A DNA stretch of 64,000 bases from Stenotrophomonas maltophilia R551-3 (GTDB lineage: Bacteria > Pseudomonadota > Gammaproteobacteria > Xanthomonadales > Xanthomonadaceae): the NCBI RefSeq assembly GCF_000020665.1, contig NC_011071.1:424501-488500 (forward strand), in the 5' to 3' direction. Below the pieces are notes generated by a model that did not search any database, was not told where the DNA came from, and saw nothing but the letters and a program-made list of their open reading frames with translations. The translations under genes were made by a program, and so were the position numbers. Positions 16,659-25,180 of the stretch are shown here, piece by piece (the first letter of the stretch is position 1; each line of letters begins with the position of its first letter).

Positions 16659-17306
16659 TCAGATGGGGATCATCGGGTAGGCGACTTCACCTAGGTCGGG
16701 CGCGTCGTCCCTCATCATCAGATGCAGGATTGCCGGTACCAGTTGGCCCAGGATGGCGGCGCCATCTCGCAACTGCTCACGGTTGGCATGGCTGTCCCAC
16801 GTGGCCCCGCCATGTACCAGCTGGTTGCGCAGTACGTACAGCCGGTCAAGCACGATGGAGAGCACGACTTCAGTACGCCGCTCAACTACGGCCTGCAGCG
16901 CCGAGCGCTGGTCCTTGGCAAAGCGCTCTGCCCACTGGTCGCTGCTGTCATGTTCCCGCAGTGCCTTCCAGAAGCGTGCATAGACAAAGCGATTCCCGAT
17001 AAGGGTTCGGATAGGCCCGGGAAACTGTTTGAACAGGATGTCCTGCAGGCTTCCTTGCTTGTCATGCCTCAGCAAAGCATCGAAGAACCTGCGCAGTTGT
17101 TCGCGCTCGGCATTCTCGAATCCGAACTCCTGGGCATAGGCTGCGTTCAGCGCAATCCACAGAAACAGGAATCGCGCGTCCGTATCCTCGTCTTCCTGTT
17201 CGGCGCGGTTGAGCCAGCTGATGGCGCGGTGTAGGCGCACGCGCGTCGAGTCCGGCTGTGCATCGCGAATCTGACGATGCACTTCCTTCAGAGCAGTCGA
17301 ATCCAT
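16659..17306 (-). CDS. HEPN-domain protein, candidate ribonuclease toxin
   Basis: A 215-aa, wholly helical product from MDSTALKEVHRQIRDAQ; AGGGGGG four bases upstream fixes the start. The N-terminal half has RFLFLWIALNAAYAQEF, typical of Apea-like HEPN proteins. The C-terminal half has LDRLYVLRNQLVHGGATWDS with the HEPN catalytic motif R-x4-H (Arg160, His165). HEPN domains of this type are metal-independent RNases in toxin-antitoxin and anti-phage systems. It is the last gene of a minus-strand operon after a membrane peptide and a zinc ribbon, 50 bp downstream of the latter. That operon diverges from a WYL regulator and three dynamin-like GTPases. Confidence 0.8.
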   Translation of the reverse strand: MDSTALKEVHRQIRDAQPDSTRVRLHRAISWLNRAEQEDEDTDARFLFLWIALNAAYAQEFGFENAEREQLRRFFDALLRHDKQGSLQDILFKQFPGPIRTLIGNRFVYARFWKALREHDSSDQWAERFAKDQRSALQAVVERRTEVVLSIVLDRLYVLRNQLVHGGATWDSHANREQLRDGAAILGQLVPAILHLMMRDDAPDLGEVAYPMIPI

Positions 17307-17356
17307 TTTCCCCCCTGTAAGATTTGCCATTATGCATGGCACCTCCGGCTGGGAAA

Positions 17357-17596
17357 CTACTCCGAACGTCGCGCACTCCGCCAAGCCTCGGGTAATCCCT
17401 GCCAAAGCGCATCCAGAGTGGCTGCGCTGCCGCACGCCAGCGCAGTGGAGCGGCACTCGGGGCAGGTGCGGAACCAGGTCAGTCCCTCGATACGCGCATC
17501 CCCGGACGAAGGCAACGTCCGCTTCCAGCCGCAGTCTCGGCAATGGTAGGTCGACTTTTGCGCCAGTCCCCACATGCTCTGCCGAGCCTCAGTCAT
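17357..17596 (-). CDS. small zinc-ribbon protein (copy 1)
   Basis: A 79-aa product from MTEARQSMWG with two CxxC pairs: YHCRDCGWKR and FRTCPECRS, spaced about 27 residues, as in a rubredoxin-like zinc ribbon. The tail LDALWQGLPEAWRSARRSE is shared with a second copy at 25181-25399, about half of residues identical. The ATG overlaps the stop of the preceding 32-aa peptide gene (ATGACTGA), which favours this start; an inner ATG (MWG) would match the start of copy 2. Zinc ribbons of this size usually bind nucleic acid or act as assembly factors; the role here is unknown. Confidence 0.75.
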   Translation of the reverse strand: MTEARQSMWGLAQKSTYHCRDCGWKRTLPSSGDARIEGLTWFRTCPECRSTALACGSAATLDALWQGLPEAWRSARRSE

Positions 17597-17687
17597 CTGC
17601 GCCGACAAGCTGCTGGTCCGTCAGCCAGCGGCCCAGCCCATACAGCGCGAAACCGTAAACCACCGTGGCACCGATAATCTTGAACAT
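17589..17687 (-). CDS. 32-aa single-span membrane peptide
   Basis: A small frame starting MFKIIGATVVYGFALYGLGR, one hydrophobic span of about 20 residues, with a charged tail ending LVGADD. A strong ribosome site (GGAGGAGGG, six bases upstream) precedes the ATG. Its stop overlaps the start of the zinc-ribbon gene (ATGACTGA), a usual sign of translational coupling. It is too short for most gene callers. Position at the head of an operon with a HEPN protein suggests a membrane anchor or a toxin/sensor peptide; this is inference. Confidence 0.65.
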   Translation of the reverse strand: MFKIIGATVVYGFALYGLGRWLTDQQLVGADD

Positions 17688-17765
17688 GCAGTCCCTCCTC
17701 CTGGGTAGTAGCGGGGCGTCCAATGCCCCTGTTCCGATCCTTCGGCGTCCATTCTGCAGAGGGGT

Positions 17766-17782
17766 GCGACAACCTGTGTCGC
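17766..17782. promoter_or_regulatory. operator 1, GCGAC-N7-GTCGC, before HEPN operon
   Basis: GCGAC, seven bases (AACCTGT), GTCGC, preceded by T. The same arm sequence and spacing recur twice near the adjacent WYL gene. Located 79 bp upstream of the membrane peptide start. Confidence 0.65.
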
Positions 17783-18127
17783 GTCACCCAGGCCGATACT
17801 CGGCGCTCCCGGGATCGTGGCGGCGCGATTGGATTTCGGACCATTCCTAAAGACATCGCGCGCGAGTTGGCGATAGATTCTGCTGCAGAGCGATCCACCA
17901 CAGGCGCCCCGTGCAGGCCGCGTCGATGCCCGCCGAGCGCCGTGCCATTGGCATCCGTAGCCGGCCGCTATCGGCTTGCGTTTGGATTACTTGAGCCTCC
18001 ATCGGAGCACACATCGTTCCACATCCACACCCGCAGATCGTCCTGTGTCTGCTGTGAAAGCGTGATCGGATTCAAGATAATCACGAGACCAAGGGAAGGA
18101 ACCCGTTGTTGGCCGAAGTGGCTTCTT

Positions 18128-18144
18128 GCGACATCAGATGTCGC
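18128..18144. promoter_or_regulatory. operator 2, GCGAC-N7-GTCGC, before WYL gene
   Basis: The sequence TGCGACATCAGATGTCGCA (18127-18145) is a perfect inverted repeat around one central base. It lies 66 bp upstream of the WYL start codon, as expected for an autoregulatory site. Confidence 0.75.
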
Positions 18145-18209
18145 AGCTTTCGGTTGAATCGGCTCATCCCCTGCTGGGATGTCGTGGAAACATACAAAGG
18201 ACTGGCAAC

Positions 18210-19214
18210 ATGGACACCGATAACCGCTCCTCGCTGGCGCGCCAGTGGCGTCTGCTGCAGTTGCTGCAGCCTGCTCCGCACTACCGCACCGTGAAGGAGC
18301 TCGCCCAGACCTTGGCGGCGGAGAGCTACAAGGGAGGGACTCGAACCATCGAACGGGATCTGAACGCCCTGTCGCTGCAGTTCCCCATCGAGAGCAATGA
18401 TCTTCAGAAACCCTATGGTTGGGCATGGATGCGCGGCGCGGCCGCCTTCAGCATGCCGGGCATGTCCGTTTCACAGGCGGTGGTGCTGCTCACCGCGCAG
18501 CGCAACCTGCAGGGACTGTTGCCAGCCAATCACTGGCCTGCACTGACGCCGTTCTTTGACCAGGCAGAGAAGACGCTGGCGGCGGTCCGCACGACGCGTT
18601 CCACGCGGCGCTGGCACGAGAAGGTCGCCGTCGTGCCAGCCAGCCAGTCCCTGCTGCCGGCTGCGGTGGACACCGACGTGGCGGTCAACGTGCATCAGGC
18701 GCTTTTCAACGAGAAGCAGCTGCGCTTGTACTACGTGGCCCGTGGCCGTAGCGATGCCAGTGAGTACGTCTTCCATCCCTACGGGATGATCCAGCGTGGA
18801 ACGTCCAGTTACCTGGCTGGACGGATTGATGGGCGCACGGAGACCACTACGCTGTCGCTGCACCGGGTACAGCGTGCAGAAATGCTCGACGCCGACACCG
18901 AAGGTGCTGAGTCCTTCGAACTCGGAAACTATGCGAGCCGGGTTGCCGCAGGCTTCGAGAGCAAGGGACCTCTGTCCGTTGAGCTGGAGCTTGATGAAGC
19001 CCTGGCCCAGCACCTGGCGGAGACACCGCTCTCCCGTGATCAGAAGCTGGACGTCGGGGACGGTCTTGTTCCCCGTCTGCGGGCCACCGTCGATGACTCC
19101 GCCCAACTGCGCTGGTGGCTGCTCGGCCTGGGCGCATCGGTACGCGTTCTGGCTCCCGCAGCACTGGCCGATGATATCGCCGCTCGCCACCGAAGCGCCG
19201 CACAGCGTTACTGA
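18210..19214 (+). CDS. WYL-domain transcriptional regulator of the dynamin/HEPN island
   Basis: A 334-aa regulator. The N-terminal winged helix-turn-helix covers about 1-70 (WRLLQLLQPAPHYRTVKELA, then GGTRTIERDLNALSLQFPIE). The WYL domain lies at about 165-235 (EKQLRLYYVARGRSDASEYV, FHPYGMIQRGTSSYLAGRID) and a WCX-type C-terminal extension ends SVRVLAPAALADDIAARHR. Start at 18210 has AAAGGA upstream. WYL regulators of this layout (BrxR, CapW type) repress phage-defence operons and are thought to sense nucleic-acid ligands. Matching palindromes before this gene, before the dynamin genes and before the divergent HEPN operon suggest it controls all three. Confidence 0.88.
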   Translation: MDTDNRSSLARQWRLLQLLQPAPHYRTVKELAQTLAAESYKGGTRTIERDLNALSLQFPIESNDLQKPYGWAWMRGAAAFSMPGMSVSQAVVLLTAQRNLQGLLPANHWPALTPFFDQAEKTLAAVRTTRSTRRWHEKVAVVPASQSLLPAAVDTDVAVNVHQALFNEKQLRLYYVARGRSDASEYVFHPYGMIQRGTSSYLAGRIDGRTETTTLSLHRVQRAEMLDADTEGAESFELGNYASRVAAGFESKGPLSVELELDEALAQHLAETPLSRDQKLDVGDGLVPRLRATVDDSAQLRWWLLGLGASVRVLAPAALADDIAARHRSAAQRY

Positions 19215-19223
19215 CGTGTGGGT

Positions 19224-19240
19224 GCGACGCCGGATGTCGC
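19224..19240. promoter_or_regulatory. operator 3, GCGAC-N7-GTCGC, before dynamin operon
   Basis: GTGCGAC, seven bases (GCCGGAT), GTCGCAC (19222-19242 region), starting ten bases after the WYL stop and about 62 bp before the first dynamin start. Same arms and spacing as the other two sites. Confidence 0.7.
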
Positions 19241-19302
19241 ACGCCCGCAACACAATCTTTCCGCGCTACTCCTTCGACCTACACGCCACACAGGGGAAAC
19301 AG

Positions 19303-21066
19303 ATGTTCGCTGTTAAGAATCAATGCCTTGGTCTGTTGGACCGGATTACGACGCTGGCTGACAGCGCAGCGATCGAACTGCCTGAAAACCACTCGCTCGC
19401 CGAAGAAATGCAGCGGGCCGAACTGTTGGTACCGATCATCGGTGCGTTCAGTGCAGGAAAGAGCTCGCTGATCAACACCTTCCTGGGCGCGGACATCCTC
19501 CCGGTCGGTATCACCCCGGAGACTGAGCTGGCCACCGAGTTGCGCTTCAGCCGGGATCCCCACGTTCTGGCGCACCGTGCCGATGGTGGCAGTGATCGGC
19601 TCGCCGTGGAGGACTTGCTGTCCATCAAGCCGCGGGCCTCGTCGTACACGCACCTGGAACTGCATCTGGACGACCCGCGCCTGGAAGCGCTGTATCCACA
19701 GGTTCTCGTGGACATGCCCGGCTTCGGCTCCTCGCTGGACAGCCACAACAAGGCCATCGCCCATTATCTGCCGCGTGGCGCGCACTTCATCGTGGCCGTG
19801 AGCGTGCCCGACGGTACTCTGGCCGAGTCGACGCTGCGCCAGCTTGAAACCATGCATACCTATGAGGCTGGATTCTCGATCCTGCTGAGCAAGGCGAACC
19901 TGCGTTCAGCCGAAGAAGTGGATGCCGTGGAAGTGGCTGTACGGGAGCAGCTTGAGCTGCGCCTGGGCGTTGCGCCGGCCATGGCACGCGACGACCGCAA
20001 GCAGGGCAATGGACTGGCCAGTCTGCTGCCCAAGATCAGCGCAAGTGATCTGTGGATCGGCCGCTTCCTGCCGCGAATCTCGAGCCAGCTTGCCCACGCT
20101 CGTGCCCAGGTGAAAATGGCACGCAAGGCTTTGGATCAGAGCGATGCGGATATTGATCGCAGCGTACGTCAGCTGAATGATGCCCTGGATGATCTGAACG
20201 CCCAGCGCGACGCCCTCGTGGCCAAGCTGGGCCGTAGCCGCCTGAGCCAGGTGGTCGAACAGTGCGTTGAGGAAGTAGGCCAGGCCCTTCGCGAGGCCTC
20301 CAGTGAGCTGCAGGCGGCCGCTGCCGGTGGCAACAACCCGCGGTTTGCGCAGGTCGTCAGCGATATTTCCCGCCAGCGCTTGAGTCGTGTGGTCAAGGAA
20401 CGCATGGAAGGGCTGAGCCAGCAGGCGATTGGTGATCTGGCCAAATCCCTGTCTCAGCGCGAGGTGGATGAGGTTGGCAGTGTCGGCGGACCGGACTGGA
20501 CGCAACAGATGCAGACGCGCGTGCAGGAGACGCTGACCCAGACCGGTCAAGCGCTCGAGCGCTGGCAGGGCAACCTGCAGAAGGCGCGTGAAGACGAGAA
20601 GCTGCTGCGTCCCTATGCCGGTGATGACGAGAATGATCGGGAGAAGACCCAGAGAGCCCGAGTCGCCTTCCGCAGTATCACCACCGTTCTGGCGGTCACC
20701 ACCAGCGTCGTGGCGCCGGCGATCGAGCTGGTCGTGATCTTCCTGCCGGAGATCCTCGGGTTTGTGTCGCGCAAGCTCCGCGAGGAGGAGCTGCGCAAGA
20801 CCATCGACAACCAGGTTATTCCGTCGGTGCAGCGCGAGTTCCGGACCAAGCTGCCCGAGCTGCTGCAGGCACAGGTTGATGGCCTGATCGAGCAGGCCGT
20901 GCATGAGTTCAAGACGGCCATCGAGGAAAAACGGCAGCTGCTGGAAAGTGTTGTGGCCGAGCAGAGCAGTCCTGCCCGCGCGGCACGCGTGAAAGCACTT
21001 GACGCTGCGGAAGCTGGTCTGACCTCCGTTGCGAACGAAGTCGTCGCGCTGGAGTCCGCCCGATGA
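19303..21066 (+). CDS. dynamin-like GTPase 1 with membrane segment
   Basis: A 587-aa product from MFAVKNQCLGLLDR; AGGGGA lies eight bases upstream, so the long upstream in-frame extension is excluded. GTPase motifs: G1 GAFSAGKSS (47-55), G2 threonine in GITPETELATEL, G3 DMPGFG (137-142), G4 as SKAN (196-199) in place of NKxD. A helical stalk follows (coiled-coil rich, 260-440), then a hydrophobic stretch at about 458-488 (TTVLAVTTSVVAPAIELVVI) that could insert in membrane as a paddle, and a helical C-terminus. Bacterial dynamin-like proteins remodel or guard the inner membrane; paired forms (Eleos/LeoA-LeoBC) act against phage. First of three overlapping GTPase genes. Confidence 0.88.
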   Translation: MFAVKNQCLGLLDRITTLADSAAIELPENHSLAEEMQRAELLVPIIGAFSAGKSSLINTFLGADILPVGITPETELATELRFSRDPHVLAHRADGGSDRLAVEDLLSIKPRASSYTHLELHLDDPRLEALYPQVLVDMPGFGSSLDSHNKAIAHYLPRGAHFIVAVSVPDGTLAESTLRQLETMHTYEAGFSILLSKANLRSAEEVDAVEVAVREQLELRLGVAPAMARDDRKQGNGLASLLPKISASDLWIGRFLPRISSQLAHARAQVKMARKALDQSDADIDRSVRQLNDALDDLNAQRDALVAKLGRSRLSQVVEQCVEEVGQALREASSELQAAAAGGNNPRFAQVVSDISRQRLSRVVKERMEGLSQQAIGDLAKSLSQREVDEVGSVGGPDWTQQMQTRVQETLTQTGQALERWQGNLQKAREDEKLLRPYAGDDENDREKTQRARVAFRSITTVLAVTTSVVAPAIELVVIFLPEILGFVSRKLREEELRKTIDNQVIPSVQREFRTKLPELLQAQVDGLIEQAVHEFKTAIEEKRQLLESVVAEQSSPARAARVKALDAAEAGLTSVANEVVALESAR

Positions 21067-23276
21067 GTGCTGAAGTGATCCTGGACCGTCAGCAGAAGTT
21101 GATCACGTGGCTTGCAGCACACGCCGACATTCTCAATGGCGCCGTCGGGGCTTCGTCGCAGTGGGAGATCGACACGATCGATAGCCTGAAGGAAGCGTTG
21201 TTGCGACTGGACGACGAAAATCGCCTGATGGACATTGGCATTGTCGGCCGGGTCAAGGCCGGCAAATCGACGCTGCTCAACGCGCTGGTTTTCAACGGGG
21301 AGTCAGTACTGCCGCAGGCGGCGACGCCGATGACCGCAGCACTGACCACGCTGACCTACGGCGAGCGGTTCAAGGCGACCGCGCGCTTCTACTCCCAGGC
21401 GGATCTTGCCAACATCGAGCAGGCTGCTGCTGTGTACAGCGACCTGCTTGAGAAGTCGCTGATCGAAGAGCTGCGACGCACGGAAGGGCGTGCGGGCCTG
21501 GACCCTGAGCGCCGAAGGGAGCTGGCCGAGCGGGGTGCCCGACGGGCACTGGCCACCCAGCAGCCGTCCTTGCAGGCCTCGCACGAACAGTGGGCGAAGA
21601 TCACGGCGTCCGGCCTTTCGCTGGCCCACCTGAAGGAGGACAAGCCGCTGGAGGCCGACGACGTAGAGGGCCTGGCGGCGTTGCTGGCGGACTACGTTGC
21701 CGCGGAAGGTCACTACATGCCTGTAACCAAGAGCGTCGACATCGAGATGCCGGTGGAGGCGCTGCGCGGGCTGCGCATCATCGATACGCCGGGGCTGAAT
21801 GACCCGGTCGCATCGCGCGAGGCACGCACCCATGATCTCTTGAAGTGCTGCGATGTGGTGTTTGTCGTCAGCCCGGCAGCGCAGTTCATGAGTCAGGAAG
21901 ATCTGGACGTGATGGCGCGGATCACCGCTGCCGAGGGCATCCGCGAACTGGTGCTGGTTGCCAGCCAGGTGGACAACACGCTGCATGGTTCGGAAATGCA
22001 GGCACAGCTGCATGCTTCGCTTACCGGTCTGCGGCGGGAGCTTGCGGGCCATGCGGGCAAGGTGCTGGATAAGCTGAAGCTCTCCAACCCCGAGGTTGGA
22101 GATGTATTCCAGAGCCTGGTGGACAAGGGTGAGGATGCGATCATCCACAGTTCCGGCATGTGCCATTCGATGTCCGTCGAGTTCGACAGCGTGGCGGATT
22201 GGCAAGGTGGCCGCCTGACGGCGTGGCAGAACCTCAAGGAAACCTACCCGGACTACTTCAGGGATGACAATCCAGGGCTGTCACGCACCAATCTCGATCA
22301 GTTGGCCAACATGGCCGGTCTGCATGAGGTGGTGGAACAGACCCGTCTAGCGAAAGCGCGCGTGCTGGCCGCTCGGCGCCAGGACCTGCTGGATGCCAAG
22401 GAGCGGAAGCAGGTCGAGCTGCTGCGTGAGCTGCGCAGACAGTTGTCTTTGCGCAGAGGGGAGATTGGTGAGGCCGGGCTGACGGAGCTGAAGAAGAACA
22501 AGCGAGGGTTGGAACGTCGCAAATTCAACCTTACGGTGGCTCTGGATGATGAGCTCATGGGTATCAAGACTGGTTTCGTGAATGGCCTCAGGAAGGCCAT
22601 GAAGGAGGTCATCGATGGCGCCTACGACGCTGCCGATTCGGGGGTGAGCAGGACGGTAGGTACCGAGAAAACCACCCGCCGCACTGAGTCTCCTGGCGCC
22701 TTCAATTGGGTGGCAAGAAAACTCTGGGATGGCGGCTACCGGGAGTATGAGGAGAACAACCGCACCGTCCTGCCTGCTGCTGTGAAGTCCGCCGTATCGG
22801 CATTTGCTAGTGGGCTGCGAACAGATCTTGACAGCAGAGCGACTGAGTTGCAGGCCAAATTTGGCAAGCGGCTGTTTGCAGAACTGCTCCAGACGGCGCG
22901 ACGGCAGTTGGACGATGAGCTGGACATCGAGGCGGTTTATTCATCGCTGAAGAGCATCGTCAATGGCGTGGAGTTTCCTCCGGTTTCGCTTCGGGCACCG
23001 GTGCTGAAGGCATCCACCATGAAGCTGAAGGGTAGCGAGGCCGATACGTTCCTCGAGCAGGCGCAGCACGCCATTGAGACACTGCGAGAAACGGCTGAGG
23101 CCGCGGTCTACGAGTATGTTGAGACAGTAAAGAGGGCAATTCCAAAGTCTGTTGCAGATGACTTCATTGGGCACATTCAAGCTCAGTTCGATGCACTGCA
23201 GGCGCTGATGGAAGACGCTGAAAAGACGCGGGCGACACTGACCATGATGGATGCGGAGCTGGAGGCAATGCAGTGA
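21063..23276 (+). CDS. dynamin-like GTPase 2
   Basis: A 737-aa product whose start overlaps the previous stop (ATGA). GTPase motifs: G1 GRVKAGKSTLLNAL (62-75), G2 around ATPMTAAL (87-94), G3 IIDTPGLND (239-247), and VASQVDN (299-305) in the G4 place, without the usual NKxD. An insert of about 130 residues (105-230), helical and charged, separates G2 from G3. After the GTPase domain come long helical regions, including LDAKERKQVELLRELRRQLS, and a C-terminal part ending near ATLTMMDAELEAMQ. No clear membrane span, so it may work as a partner of GTPase 1. Overlaps the next gene by four bases. Confidence 0.87.
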   Translation: MSAEVILDRQQKLITWLAAHADILNGAVGASSQWEIDTIDSLKEALLRLDDENRLMDIGIVGRVKAGKSTLLNALVFNGESVLPQAATPMTAALTTLTYGERFKATARFYSQADLANIEQAAAVYSDLLEKSLIEELRRTEGRAGLDPERRRELAERGARRALATQQPSLQASHEQWAKITASGLSLAHLKEDKPLEADDVEGLAALLADYVAAEGHYMPVTKSVDIEMPVEALRGLRIIDTPGLNDPVASREARTHDLLKCCDVVFVVSPAAQFMSQEDLDVMARITAAEGIRELVLVASQVDNTLHGSEMQAQLHASLTGLRRELAGHAGKVLDKLKLSNPEVGDVFQSLVDKGEDAIIHSSGMCHSMSVEFDSVADWQGGRLTAWQNLKETYPDYFRDDNPGLSRTNLDQLANMAGLHEVVEQTRLAKARVLAARRQDLLDAKERKQVELLRELRRQLSLRRGEIGEAGLTELKKNKRGLERRKFNLTVALDDELMGIKTGFVNGLRKAMKEVIDGAYDAADSGVSRTVGTEKTTRRTESPGAFNWVARKLWDGGYREYEENNRTVLPAAVKSAVSAFASGLRTDLDSRATELQAKFGKRLFAELLQTARRQLDDELDIEAVYSSLKSIVNGVEFPPVSLRAPVLKASTMKLKGSEADTFLEQAQHAIETLRETAEAAVYEYVETVKRAIPKSVADDFIGHIQAQFDALQALMEDAEKTRATLTMMDAELEAMQ

Positions 23277-25138
23277 GTGGTGACAATGGCAGGCCGTTGT
23301 TCGAAGGCACCAGCGCGCAGCACCTTACCTACCTCGCCGGGTGGAAGCCGTGGGGCCGTCGGCTCCACGTGACCGCCATCCAGGAGCAGATGGATGCAGC
23401 CAGCCAGCGTTGGATCTCCATCGTGGAGGACCATCGACGGCTCAACATCACGGCGGAGCAACGCGCGCTTGCCTTGGCAGAGCGGGAAGCTGAACTGAAA
23501 CACGCATCCGGGGCTCTGGCGGAGCGCGAGACCGAACTTGAACGCGCATCGGAGGCTCTGGCGGAGCGGGGAACTGAGCTGAAGAATGTGTCCGAGGCCC
23601 TGGCCGAGAGTGAGACCACCCGTAGTCGCGAGCGTGACGATGCACAGACCCGCGAGCAGGCACTGGCTGGCGAACTCGATGCCCAGAGGCAGGCCTCGCA
23701 GGAGTTGCAGAAGGAGCTTCAGGAAGCGGGCAGGCGCGAACTGGACCTGAGCCAGCGCTACGGCGCCGAGAAGATGGCCCGGGCGCAGCTGACGACGAGC
23801 CTGGTGGATGCCCAGGACCGCCTTAAGGTGCAGTCCATGCAGCATGCTGCAACCCAGGCTGCGCTTGAAAGCGAGCAGGAGCAGAGCCGCCAATTGGGTG
23901 GCGACCTGGATCTTCTGCAGGCCGAACATGCCGCAACGCAGATCCGCTTTGCGCTCGTTTCGCGCCTGCTTGCTGTGCCGCCGCCGCGAAATGAGGGAAT
24001 CGAAGCCTTCCAGAAGCTGCTCGATGATGACTACATGCGCTTTGCGAGTGCCGAGGCGTCCCTCGCTGACGAAGCGAAGGCGCTGAGGTTGTTGCAGTCC
24101 ATCCAGCAGGAGCTGCACCTGATGGCGGCCAATCCGGACATCTTCCGCCGCACGGTCGTGGGGGTGGTCGGTGGCTTCAGCAGCGGAAAGTCGGCCTTCA
24201 TCAACAGCTTCCTCGGCAAGGATTTCAAGCTGCTCTCCAGCGTCACGCCGGCAACCGTCATCCCCAGCTACGTGTATCCCGCGCAGCAGACGAAGATCCA
24301 GGCGTATTCGTTCAATGGCGGCTGCATTGATCTGGATGCCGGGTTCTACCAGGAAATGTCCCGTGCGTTTGTCGAGAAGTTCAGCTTTGACCTCAAGCGG
24401 ATCATGCCCTTGGTAAGCGTCGGTACCAGCATGGACACCGAGCGCACCGGCAACATCTGTCTGATGGATACCCCCGGCTACAACCCGGGTACCGAGGGTA
24501 GTTTCAGTCAGAGCGACCGCGCGGTAGCCGTGTCTCACTCGCGGAAGTCGGATGTGCTCTTCTGGGTCATCGGAATTGACGCCAACGGTACGACTCCGGA
24601 TTCGGATATCGAATTCCTGAAGGAGATTGGTTTCGAGGGACGCCCTGTCTACGTGGTTCTGAACAAGGCCGATCTGCGATCAGCTGATCAGATTGAAGAG
24701 ATCCTGGGGCAGATCGAGGACGAAATCGAGCTGAATGGAATCACGGTTGAGGGCATCAGTGTTTACTCCTCAAAGTACGGCAAGGAGTACGAATTCCGTG
24801 GAAAATCCATGCAGGACTTCCTGCGTGAGCGTCCCAAGGGTCGTCTGCCGATGGAGCATGTCGAGGATCGGATCAACGAGGTGTTCGAGCTTTATCGCAG
24901 TGCCATCACCGAATCCATCGCGACGGCGAAGGCCTGCCGCTCGGCCGCGCGTGCGCTTGCATTGGACCTGATGCAGGGAGATGTCCAGGATGCGGCAACC
25001 ATGCGTTCGGCAACCCAGAACGTGGAGACCATCAACGCGGCGATGAACCTCGACGCCCTGTCCAGACTTCTTGTCGATGCGGACCAGATCAATGCCGCTT
25101 TCCTCGATGCAGCAAGACGGGTGCTCACGCCCGCTTGA
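23273..25138 (+). CDS. dynamin-like GTPase 3 with N-terminal coiled coil
   Basis: A 621-aa product; ATG overlaps the previous stop (GTGAGTGG context, four bases). Residues 40-225 form a long coiled coil, with four 14-residue repeats at 67-122 (ALAEREAELKHASG and variants). The GTPase domain follows at the C-terminal side: G1 GGFSSGKSA (300-308), G3 LMDTPGYN (397-404), G4 LNKAD (463-467), the only one of the three with a normal G4. Because the coiled coil precedes the GTPase domain, it may act as a scaffold joining the other two. The final 60 residues are helical. No terminator is visible after it. Confidence 0.87.
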   Translation: MSGDNGRPLFEGTSAQHLTYLAGWKPWGRRLHVTAIQEQMDAASQRWISIVEDHRRLNITAEQRALALAEREAELKHASGALAERETELERASEALAERGTELKNVSEALAESETTRSRERDDAQTREQALAGELDAQRQASQELQKELQEAGRRELDLSQRYGAEKMARAQLTTSLVDAQDRLKVQSMQHAATQAALESEQEQSRQLGGDLDLLQAEHAATQIRFALVSRLLAVPPPRNEGIEAFQKLLDDDYMRFASAEASLADEAKALRLLQSIQQELHLMAANPDIFRRTVVGVVGGFSSGKSAFINSFLGKDFKLLSSVTPATVIPSYVYPAQQTKIQAYSFNGGCIDLDAGFYQEMSRAFVEKFSFDLKRIMPLVSVGTSMDTERTGNICLMDTPGYNPGTEGSFSQSDRAVAVSHSRKSDVLFWVIGIDANGTTPDSDIEFLKEIGFEGRPVYVVLNKADLRSADQIEEILGQIEDEIELNGITVEGISVYSSKYGKEYEFRGKSMQDFLRERPKGRLPMEHVEDRINEVFELYRSAITESIATAKACRSAARALALDLMQGDVQDAATMRSATQNVETINAAMNLDALSRLLVDADQINAAFLDAARRVLTPA

Positions 25139-25180
25139 TGCGGGTGTGGCCTGGCATGACCGGTCTTTGCCTGAATGTCG

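Larger units (their letters stand above)
17688..18209. other. divergent regulatory region between HEPN and WYL operons
   Basis: This 522-bp gap lies between divergent operons. It holds two WYL-type palindromes (17766-17782 and 18128-18144), the first 79 bp before the peptide gene, the second 66 bp before the WYL gene. Open frames here lack ribosome sites and sensible composition. Its middle part (17790-18110) shows nothing I can name; a small RNA cannot be excluded. Confidence 0.6.

Noticed and set aside
18796..19302. N-terminal extension of dynamin-like GTPase 1 through the WYL gene
   Set aside because: The frame overlaps the WYL gene out of frame; a strong ribosome site precedes ATG 19303, where homology begins.
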